Shown here piece by piece: positions 35,433 through 45,034 of a stretch of DNA of 64,000 bases (position 1 is its first letter; every line of letters begins with the position of its first letter). The notes under the pieces are model-generated. The model was not told the DNA's origin. It did not search any database and was given only the letters and a program-made list of their open reading frames with translations. Origin of the DNA: Bradysia coprophila (taxonomy: Eukaryota > Arthropoda > Insecta > Diptera > Sciaridae); assembly GCF_014529535.1 (NCBI RefSeq), contig NW_023503608.1, positions 5,878,501-5,942,500 on the forward strand, read 5' to 3'. The position numbers and the translations under genes are program-made.

Positions 35433-35666
35433 GCAGATAAATTAATTACTACTAACTTAAATCATAATCTTCTGTTCAATTAAAAATTAAATAAAATTAA
35501 AAAAAAACTTTAACCTGAATGTGACACACACTACAATGATGTAACAGCCTGTGACAACAAAATATGACAAAAATAAACTTCAAGATCTTTGCAACGCGAG
35601 GACATTTAAAGGTACAAAACCGAACTGGTACAGGAAAATCAGCTTTGACTTACAAGAGGCCTTTAG

Positions 35667-35856
35667 TTAACCTGTTACAGACGGCATACACATGACCAGT
35701 ATTATTATTACTTCCGTCGATCAAAGTATTTTCAATCTGTTGATTTCAAATCTCAATTTTTTTTACATGCATTTTGCTATTTAAAAGGACCATGTTACTT
35801 AGAGCTTGTCATTATTTTTGTCGTATTTATCGATAACAGATGAACAGCCATGATGA
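35667..35856 (-). mobile_element. TTAA-type MITE copy
   Basis: Reverse orientation: TTAACCTGTTACAGACGGC at the low end, CGATAACAGATGAACAGCC at the high end. The high-end TIR is degraded. Confidence 0.8.
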
Positions 35857-36074
35857 AACGTACGTTGATTGTTTGCACTTTATAACTCAGAAACTTTATT
35901 ACTCAGAAATTCATTCGGCAAAATCATGATGGGAAGATTCCTCATATATATATGCCAGTATACTGCCAGAACAAGAGATTTTTAACCGGATATTCATCTG
36001 TTAGCGACAGCGACGATGAAAATAAGTAGCGAATGCATTCTTCTACAACTGATGAAGTAAAAGATTTTAGATTA

Positions 36075-36650
36075 AGACGAGGGGGAAATCACTCATTTTT
36101 ATTGACGTGATTAACATGACGTGATTAACACAGGGCCTACTTTTCGGAAACTAATTTCTTGAATTTCTTGAAATTTCTCGAATTTTCTCGAATTTCTTAA
36201 AATTTCTCGAATTCGAGAAATTCGAGAAACTTCAAGAAACTCGAGAAATTAGTTTCTTGAAATTTCTTGAATTTCTCGAAGTTTCCCAAATTTCTTGAAT
36301 TTTCTGGAATTTCTTGAAATTTCTCGAATTCGAGAAATTCAAGAAACTTTGAGAAATTCAAGAAATATTTCTCGAAATTTCTTGAATTTCTCGAAGTTTC
36401 TTGAATTTCTCAAAGTTTCTTGAATTTCTCGATTTTCTCTGAAAGTTTCTAAAAAGTAGGCCCTGGATTAACATGATGACGAATCAGTGATTAACCAGCA
36501 TTTAACCGGGGGAATCGTCTCAAAACTACAATAAATCGTGAAATATGATGGTTAATCATGGTTAATCACTGATTAACTGTGCGTATTCACCAGAATCATG
36601 TTGGTGATTAACTGATTGACTGATTAACCATGTTAATCACAAAAGAGTGG
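36075..36650. mobile_element. Inverted-repeat element rich in TGATTAAC, host of a hAT MITE
   Basis: GTGATTAACATG near the left end and CATGTTAATCACAAAAGAGTGG at the right pair up. The motif TGATTAAC or its complement recurs at least nine times between 36105 and 36640. The hAT MITE at 36131-36465 was inserted into one of those motifs. Confidence 0.6.
36131..36465. mobile_element. hAT-type MITE packed with heat-shock-element-like pentamers
   Basis: TIRs CAGGGCCTACTTTT and AAAAGTAGGCCCTG, with perfect 8-bp TSD GATTAACA at 36123-36130 and 36466-36473. The interior is almost wholly TTTCTTGAA / TTTCTCGAA units and their complements. At 36169-36191 the order GAA-nn-TTC-nn-GAA-nn-TTC-nn-GAA gives five alternating HSE pentamers with correct 2-base spacing. 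No coding capacity. Confidence 0.92.
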
Positions 36651-36654
36651 CAAT

Positions 36655-37560
36655 AGTGCACAAAATTGAAAGACGGCCACTGTAGCAAGCCAAACCAAAA
36701 CTGCTACATTAGGATGCACTAGCAGCATATAAACTTCAATTTTCAAACATTCAGCGCGTATTTCAATTACATTATCTGATAAGCATTTGGATAGCGTGGA
36801 AGAAGCAATAAAAGGTAATCAGGATAACCGTTCTATTATCGTCGACGATAACACTCACTATGACATTAATCGGTCTAAATTAATTTTTCTGCTACTTTTT
36901 GCAATTAATGTGTTGTCGGAAAGATTCAGCAGTACACCTTCTGTGTTGGGAAAGTAATACCGGCTGAATTGTGATTTAAGAAACTTGTCACCTTGTAGTA
37001 TATTACGTACCTGCTTGTAAATTTGTAGTTTGTAGTGGGGGTTGCGAACGCGCCGAGAGCGAATGAATATTCAAACAAACTAAAACAATACAATAATTTA
37101 CAAGCATTTACGTAAGTTTACATGGTAGTGGGCGGTAAGTTCTTCTCAATAACACACTGATTCATTTTGAATATAAAATGAAATATTTGATTATCCTAAG
37201 GGTTTCAAACTATAATTACTCTCTGTACTAAAACTTTTAACTTCAAAGTGAGAATGGTGATCAACTGTGAACGTATTCATTTTCAATCCTATTCATTCGA
37301 CATGTAATTTAATTTTGATCCAAGTTAAAGAAGTGTAGTTTTTGATGCTGAAACACTTCTTGTTGATACATACCTCGAATAGTGATATACGGATAAAAGT
37401 TTACGACTGTTGTAGATCTATAATTTTCACGAGTCTATTACTTCTTTTAATTAAAGTATCTTCAACAGATTGATAGAAAAATCTGTTACTTCATCAGTTT
37501 GAACATTATTCTTACTATATCTACGACCATACCACATCTGCCAAAGCTCATCGTTTATTT
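36655..37560. other. Upstream region of the ABCB6-formin chimera
   Basis: No gene recognised in 0.9 kb. It presumably holds the promoter of the chimeric gene. A diverged TTAA-type MITE fragment is visible near 37436-37540. Confidence 0.4.
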
Positions 37561-37566
37561 TAACAG

Positions 37567-40500
37567 ATGATTGATTATTGCCCAGAGGATCCGAGTCAAA
37601 TATCACATTATTGTCTTGGAAACACTATTCATACATCGGTGATCGCTGGATTCTTATTGATTTTCGGTTCATTCCAACTATATTTGTATCGGAAATATTC
37701 AACCCATCACCGATATGTTGATCGAATAGGAAAATCAAAATTGTTCAACCTACAAATTTGTCTAACAATACTAGTTCCAGCATTGGCGTTACTAAAGTTT
37801 ATTATTCAAAGTAATAATGATGGAAAGGTCTACGGTTTTATGGTAATAAACTGTCCATATTAACGAAATTTCTTTTGGATATTTTCAAGGTTCGTATCTT
37901 TCTAGATAACCGCAGGTGTTTTAACATGTTTCGCTTATGTATTTTCTACATGCTTAATCTTAACTGAACGATATTACCGCTTACAATCAGTCACTACTAG
38001 AGGTCATGGCCCAGTTTTGTTAGTATTTTGGACGCTAGCGTTTATCGCGGAAAATTTATCCATTATCTACTTGCAACTGGCCGACATCGAAATTATATTT
38101 TTTGTTCTCCGATATGCATCTATACTGTTGATATTTATACTTGGGCTTAAAGCTCCTGGTATTGTAAGAGATAATGATGACCAAGATCGTTTACTTGATG
38201 GTGAAATTGAAAGCAGTGTTAGTGACCCAAACATAGATTTCGAATCAAATACACAATCAGAATCGCCTGAAAAATGCGAAATTCGAACTACAATCATTGT
38301 TCCATATCGGCTATCCACATTCATTAAAACAGACGAAATAATTGTTCTTAGTGAAGGTGTCATCGTCGAGAGAGGTCGACACGATGATTTGTTGATACTG
38401 AATGGTAATGGAAATTCTTCGGTCCTTTTTGATGAGCCTTATTCTATATAATTCACTTGTAGGAGTTTATGCAAACGTCTGGTTGAACCAATTGCAAAAC
38501 TTATACTCAGAGCAAAATATAGACGATTATTTGACAATTAGAAATGAGGAAACTGAAGAGAAACTTCCTGTAGCACCAAAGTCTCCGTTAATTCCACCAG
38601 CGCTAGATCTGTCACTAATAGCACCAACTTTGCCTCCTCCACCAATTTCACCATCGCCATCGTTACTTTCTCCATCAACCTCTTCAGTGTTACCGCCACC
38701 AGTACTACCTCCACCAGTGCCACCTCCACAACCAGTTACAAAAAAGAATAATGTTCCAAAACCGGGTAATGCTTTGAAAAGTTTCAATTGGTCAAAGCTT
38801 TCAGATATGAAGATCAAGGGAACTATTTGGAGCGAATACACCAATTCAAAATTATATGCAAACGTACATCTACTGAAGTCAATCGACACAATATTTTCTG
38901 CTTATCAGAAAAATGGTATCGACGTAGGTCATTATCATATCCCATTGGATTGCTTTGTCAAAGATTTTGTTGCAGAATGATGGAAATACGGAGGTATTGG
39001 AAAAGAATCGACACAAAAATATTTCAGTAATTGATGGACGTCGAGCTCAAAATTGTACAATTTTCCTAAGACGACTGAAGCTGAACGATAAAGTAATTTC
39101 TCAGTACGTAGTCTAATTGTAGACGTCACTGAGACTCAGTATAAGATTTTCAATTTTTATTCCTTCTCGATATTCTACTTCAGGGCCATCCTTTCAATGG
39201 ATTCAAACGACCAACTTGCTGCAGACGTGGTAGAGCAGCTACTCAAATTCACACCATCAGCTGAAGAGAAACTTCTTTTAGAAGAGCACTCCAAAAATAT
39301 TGATTCATTGGTCACAGCCGATAGATTTCTGTACGAAATCTCGCAGTAAGTCAACTGTCTGCTACCCACAGTTCACGTTTGCAAAATAACGAAATTTGTT
39401 TTCAGGATTCCTGACTATGAGCAACGATTGCAGAGTCTATTGTACAAAAAGCAGTTTTCAGAAAACGTGAATTGCCTTTTCTCCCGAATAGCCAGTGTGA
39501 CAGAAGCATCTCGACAAGTAAAACGTTCAAAGAAACTTAAAAAGTTATTGGAAATAGTTTTGGATTTAGGTAACACCATAGATTTTTCGGGTCGCTTGAA
39601 AGTCTCATTTTGAATTCACCGCAGGAAACTACATGAACTATGGTCCACGAGGTAACGCTTCCGGATTCCATTTAACATCGTTGAGCCGCTTAATCGATAC
39701 AAAGTCCAGTTCAGTGAGGAGCCCGACTCTTCTTCACTTTCTAGTTCAATTAATCGAAAAGGAATTCGAGGAAATAATGGTTATCGCAGTAGAAATTTCA
39801 GGGGTCCGACTAGCAAGCAGGATTTCGCTTGTTGAATTAGATCACGATATGAAAATGTTAAGAACTAATTCGGCTAAGTTTTCCATCTTTACGACGAAAG
39901 AATTTTATGAACAATCGATGTTAACATTTGCGGAATTAGAAAATCAAGTGAAGGAAATGAAAATGATGTAAATCTCCATACGAGAGTGCATAGTACTTTC
40001 GAACATACTAAGACTCAATCTTTAAGGTTCGATCAAGCCGCTCGAAGATTTGGTGAGAACGGATCGCTTATGCAACCGGATGAATTCTTTGGAATGTTTA
40101 ATGATTTCTTGACTGCATTTGAAGAAGCTAGACAGTTCAACGATAACTCAAAGAAAATTCAAGAAGATGGAGAAAAACGGGCCCAAAAGGAAACAGCAGT
40201 AAGTAGACCATTTTTAGTGCATTTTACATAATACATATGCGACAAATGATGAAACAGGAAACGAACTTTACCTCGAATTTAAGCCACGTTGAATCCGAAG
40301 CAACATCAGCACTCCCACAGCGTCCTATTTTCCTACTTTGTCCTACATTTTGAAAATTCGTCCTACTTGTCCTACTGTCCTGCGTAGGACATTCTTGCTA
40401 AACCATTCTCATACATTTCTATAAAAATAAAACTTTTATTCGGTTCTCACTGTAGTCTGCAGTCGAATTTAATGACTAAGGTACATGAAGAGTCAACTTG

Positions 40501-41596
40501 TACGTGAAAATCACAATCTCACAATCTGTTAAAAAGCTTATCTTAGAGTAGATCTGGTAGATTCGGATAAAGACGAGAATTACTCTTCTGTGACTTACAT
40601 TTTCCTTCTCGTTCGTGGAATGAACAATTTTGCGACAATGTGTGAACTGATTCACAATGCAATGCATTGTATGAATGATTCGCAAAATTGTTCGACTTCC
40701 GTTAGTGATTCATTAGTGGTTGGACCAAGCCTAATCCGTCCTTAACTTCTTTATACTCAGTGAATAGTATAACCTGAAGTGAATCCCAGTGAGCTGGCGT
40801 TCCTCATCTTCATTCCACAGCTGAAATGCCTATTAAATGAAGCTAAAAAATCAAAATAAAATAGGAACAAACAGAGTTTAAACGTTAAGTGAATGAATTG
40901 AGAAAAAAGGCTGTTCCGATCTCGAGAACTAGCGGCGGTCCAAAAAACAGAGTGGACTGACTATCTTCAGTTGTTTCCGCTAGCCTCTTACACAAGACAG
41001 CAGTAAATCTTTCAATTGAACTAGCGTAGGAAAGTTCACAAAAGTGATACAAAAGTGAATATAAAACATAGTCACAGTCAACAAATGAATCTTGTTCAAT
41101 GAAGTCATATTTGATTCATAGGACCACAACACTGGTCATTGGTGATTTCTTGTTATCATCATTCCAAAAGTCTTGAAATTGGTGCAAGGAACAAGAAAGG
41201 TAGAATGTCGTAGTTAGTTCGGGCACCGAAATACCAATATGAACTATGAAGAAGTCCTATCACTCTTCATGTGAAAATATTGTCCTACATGTCCTACCGA
41301 AGGACAGGAAATTTTTAGTGGGACCACTGCAACATCCATTTATAAACTTTTATAAAGATCCTAATTCAAAATAATGCCAATTACAGCTCAAGAAGAGTAG
41401 ATCGTCTATGAGTGAAAAAAGCCTTCCAACAGCGGACACTAAAAATGCCAGTACAGTTGAAGAAACGACGAAATCAACGTTTCAAAAGACTAGACTGCGT
41501 GAAACAAGAGAAAGACAAAACAAACAACGACATAGTTTGAACAGTGAAAGTAGAGAGCGATCAAGTGCTACCGATGCCTTACCAGATCTCATGTAG
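37567..41596 (+). CDS. Chimeric gene: ABCB6/HMT-1 membrane domain fused to DAAM-type formin FH1-FH2
   Basis: Nine exons: 37567-37842, 37906-38404, 38463-38923, 38976-39103, 39184-39345, 39406-39569, 39625-39967, 40027-40198 and 41387-41596. All phases match and the total is 804 residues. Residues 1-172 are the five-helix N-terminal domain of ABCB6 (LLVFWTLAFIAENLS, FVLRYASILLIFILGLKAPG). The transporter core with Walker A, signature and Walker B is missing. Residues 219-270 are the ABCB6 C-terminal end (YRLSTFIKTDEIIVL, VERGRHDDLL, VYANVWLNQLQ), with the switch His changed to Tyr. The same exon runs into a proline-rich FH1 (about 295-353). FH2 covers 361-735: NALKSFNWSKL lasso, DGRRAQNCTIF knob, GNYMNYGPRGNASGF. 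Ile441 and Lys590 are 149 apart, the spacing of the actin-critical mDia1 Ile845/Lys994 pair. No GBD, FH3 or clear DAD. Predicted: membrane-anchored actin nucleator. Poly-A signal 41616. Confidence 0.85.
40307..41329. mobile_element. 1.0-kb hAT-like non-autonomous element in the last intron of the chimera
   Basis: Ends CAGCACTCCCAC and GTGGGACCACTG. CAACAT directly flanks both ends (40301-40306 and 41330-41335), or seven bases if the shared G is counted. GTCCTAC-type repeats cluster next to both ends. It carries the dispersed repeat at 40905-41050. No transposase. Confidence 0.75.
40905..41050. repeat. Dispersed repeat shared with 30785-30910
   Basis: Shared pieces include GGCTGTTYCGA, AGCGGCGGTCC..A, CATCTTCAGTTGTTTCC and AAGACAGCAGT. 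The two copies are diverged but colinear. Family unknown. Confidence 0.55.
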
Positions 41597-41691
41597 CACA
41601 ATGTATGTTAAAACTAATAAAAAGATTTTCAAGCCACTTAAGAATTCATCTGTGTCATGCGAGATTAGAAGTCGGTAAAGCGCGACGATAC

Positions 41692-41892
41692 TTAACCTGT
41701 CCACATGACCAGTATTATTATTGGGTCTATTACTCCCATCGATCGAAATATTTTTAATCGGTTGATTTCAAATCTTGTACTTCAATTTTTTAACATGTTT
41801 TTTACTATATAATGGACCATATTACCCAGAGCTTGTCATTATTTTTGTCGTCGATATCGACAACAGATGAATGGCAGTATGTGATAGGTGAA
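41692..41892 (-). mobile_element. TTAA-type MITE copy between the chimera and NOSIP
   Basis: TTAACCTGTCCACATGACC at the low end, and ATATCGACAACAGATGAATGGC then ATAGGTGAAC at the high end. It fills much of the 608-base gap between the chimera stop and the NOSIP start. Confidence 0.8.
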
Positions 41893-42203
41893 CTATCTTG
41901 TTGACTTGTTGTGATGAAACCGCTATTGAGTAAACCAAACTGGATTCGACAAAAGTTAAGCAGTTTGCGTGCAAAAGATATTGTGAATTTGAATATTGCG
42001 CGTCGTTCAAATTATACTTGATGAACTTCAAGTACGTTCTTTAATGAACTGTCAAGTTGACCTAGTTTTTTACTGTGACATTTTGACTGTCGCCATATTT
42101 ACGATATTTACCAACAACACGGCATCTTGAAACTTTGTTTTTTGGTTCATGGATGATCGATCGATTCCAACGCTAGAATATCAGATAATAAAACCTCTTT
42201 ATA

Positions 42204-44056
42204 ATGACACGGCACGCTCGAAATTGCACAGCAGGAGCTGTCTACACCTACCATGAAAAGAAGAAAGATGCAGAAACATCTGGCTATGGTACAAATCATC
42301 GACGTATTGGCAAAGATTCAGTCAAGAGCTTCGATTGCTGCTCTCTGTCCCTTCAACCGTGTCTCAATCCGGTTATAACGTAAGTTCATCAAAAATTAAT
42401 AATTTCAAGCCTTCCTGAATACTAGCGCTCATCACGGCCGTTTTCAATTATCTTCCAGCAAAGACGGCTATTTGTTTGACAAGGAATCCATTCTGCAGTA
42501 CATCATCACAAAGAAAAATGAGTACAGCCGAAAATTGAAAGAATACGAAAGACAGAAGCGTATGGAGGATTCAGAAGTAGCTGATAATAATGCAGCTGAG
42601 GAGCAAAAGAAATTGCAAAGATTCATTAACACTGAACACAACATTGTCGGATCGCTATTGAGTAAGTATAATAGGGATGGACGACTTCTCGCCCTGCTCT
42701 GCTCTTTCGTACTACCTTGGTACTGATCGTTTAAATCTTGTGATAATCAGCGACGTTGATTGGTTAAATGTTTTCTAATATCTATTGCCATTTACTAGAC
42801 CAACCCGGAACAAGTAGCAGTGTATCGGCTATATCTAACATGACAAATGGCAAAGAAAAAGAACTACCAAGCTTCTGGGTACCGAGCCAAACTCCTGCTG
42901 CCAAAATAAACAAATCCGAGAAACCCGATCCCACCATTCTCTGTCCAGTATCCGGTAAACCGTTGAAGGCTAAGGATCTCATCGACGTTAAATTTACTCG
43001 TAAGCTACGCCTACACTTACTAACAACCGTTGTGTGTTAAAATTTTTTAATTTTAGTGGTCAAAGATCCGGACGATAAAAAATCACTAATTGTCAAGGAC
43101 AATCGTTACATGTGCGCAGTAACTCACGACATTCTGAGTAATTCCGTACCGTGTGTTGTTTTGAGACCCACGTAAGTGTTCAGATATGCGGATTGTCTGT
43201 TTGGATTCTTTTGACTTAAATTTGACTTCTTTTAGCGGCGATGTGGTTACACTTGAATGTTACGAGAAATTGATCAAGAAGGACATGCTCCACCCGTTAA
43301 ACAATCAGAAATTGAAGGAAAAGGACATCATTTTCATGGAACGGGTAAGTTGAGATGAATTATCGGATGTGTTTTAACGGAAAAATGACAGCTTTGAACA
43401 CCACTGAAACAGCTCCATATTGTGGTTACATGAACAAAGCTCTTATTTATGTTGTGGCAAGATTTTGCTGTCCAGGTTCATTCCGATTATTTCTTGAATT
43501 CAAATGAATGCTCAAACTCATGTCCTCCCCAATGAATTTAATTTCCGAGTGAAATACTTGAGTTGCTTCCCAATTCAAGTTTAAGAATCTGTGTCTCCCT
43601 CCGCATAAAAATTCTGTAAAACATGCACGAACTACAATTCAGAATCATACCATGGTAATGATTAGTATGTAAAAGGACTCATTACATGTTAATCATGCCA
43701 ACTAAGTCTTCATACGAAAAATCAAATGCTTTGTACATTTAAGCGGCCGTGCTGACAATTGAAGTTTTTGACTGAGCCACTCAATGTTTTGATTAAACAA
43801 AACGTTGCACGTTTCTTAACAGTATGTAGATGTCCGTTGATATGTACATTGCATATCCAGATCGGATTATTTAAATAGATCACATCTTATCTGAAAATAG
43901 GACTGGAGCACAGAGCCTATATGCAATATCGTTTAAAGTTTGCTGTACATTATGTTGAACACGAAACATTTCATTTTATTTCAGGGTGGAACTGGTTACT
44001 CAACAACAAATGAATCGTTGGAGGGCAAAGAAAAGAGGCCAGCATTACAGGTGTAA
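42204..44056 (+). CDS. NOSIP: NOSIP, nitric oxide synthase-interacting protein (E3 ligase-like)
   Basis: Six exons: 42204-42379, 42459-42661, 42799-42999, 43057-43171, 43236-43344 and 43985-44056, giving 291 residues (human 301). The start MTRHARNCTAGAVYTYHEKKKD is diagnostic. Residues 44-75 (DCCSLSLQPCLNPVITKDGYLF) are the split RING/U-box half. ELPSFWVPSQTP and CPVSGKPLKAKDL follow. The second half has RYMCAVTHDILSN and LHPLNNQKL, and the end is FMERGGTGYS. The family is nuclear, associates with spliceosomal complexes and has ubiquitin-ligase activity in vertebrates. Insects have a single NOS, so the name need not describe the job here. AATAAA at 44080. Confidence 0.95.
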
Positions 44057-44243
44057 TTTTGATTTCGAATTTATTTACAAATAAAAATAATGTTTTTTGA
44101 ATCATATTCGGCCTTGTTTCGTCTTTGATACATCTGTAGCAATGATTTAAAAAGAGTAGAGTCAAGACTCTGAAGTCAAAGTAAATCAAGTGGAAAGTGG
44201 GATTGAGTGTACAATTTTCTTCAAACGCCTCGTAGTGATCGGT

Positions 44244-44576
44244 AATTCCCGTGAAGTATCGCCAAAGTCAGATCGCCAAGAAAAAATTAAATCGCAAAGA
44301 AAAATCGCCAAAGTGTGAAGAAACGCCAATTATTTGACTTTTTTCTTTTTATCGTTTCTTCACACTTTGGCGAATTTTCTTGGAGTTTCTTCACACTTTG
44401 TCAATTTTTTTTGGCGATTTAAAAAATTCTCAAAAACTGACGAATCGCCAAAAAAAAGTCAAAGCGTGAAGAACCGCCAAGAAAAATCGTTAAAGTGTGA
44501 AGAAACGACAAAATGTGAAGAAACGCCAACATTTTCTTGTTTGGCGATTTGACTTTGGCGATACTTCACGGGAATT
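44244..44576. mobile_element. 333-bp foldback MITE with internal GTGAAGAAACGCCAA repeats
   Basis: Ends AATTCCCGTGAAGTATCGCC and GGCGATACTTCACGGGAATT are perfect complements. GATCGGT flanks both sides (44237-44243, 44577-44583), extendable to eight with an ambiguous end base. The interior repeats GTGTGAAGAAACGCC and ATCGCCAAA on both strands. Confidence 0.9.
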
Positions 44577-44626
44577 GATCGGTAAACATAACGTTTCCTT
44601 AGATTTGCTGCAGTCAGGCCATTCAA

Positions 44627-45030
44627 GGTGCGATTGAATGAATTTTAACTGAGCATTTCGATGCACTTTTGATGTTTTTGGATATTATTAGTCAGCTCGG
44701 AGCCCTGGACAAAATTTTTTTATTTTCATCCGTACCGTCGGTGACATTGGTGCATAGCCCATCCTGTCTACAGAGAGAGTGGTCTACTTGCACTTATGGT
44801 ATCAAATTTTTGCACAATTGTTATTAGAATTTCAGGCACTATCGATTGAAACCACAACCAGTTATCCACCACTCTCTCTGTAGACAGGATAGGCTATGCA
44901 CCAATGTCACTGACGGTACGGATGAAAATAAATTTTATGGAACCTTGTCCAGGGCTCCGAGCTGACTAATAATATCCAAAAACATCAAAAGTGCATCGAA
45001 ATGCTCAGTTAAAATTCATTCAATCGCACC
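44627..45030. mobile_element. 404-bp MITE with terminal inverted repeats of about 157 bp
   Basis: Outer ends GGTGCGATTGAATG and CATTCAATCGCACC; inner arm ends CCTGTCTACAGAGAGAGTGG and CCACTCTCTCTGTAGACAGG. The arms are near identical over their whole length, with a loop of about 84 bases. This implies a recent insertion or ongoing arm correction. Confidence 0.88.
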
Positions 45031-45034
45031 GTGG

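Noticed and set aside
37567-38451. ABCB6 fragment as a stand-alone truncated gene
   Set aside because: A GT-AG intron at 38405-38462 with correct phase continues the ABCB6 tail in the next exon, which also encodes FH1. A separate gene would need to ignore it.
38527-38889. Gly/Val-rich frames on the minus strand
   Set aside because: Antisense shadow of the proline-rich FH1 exon.
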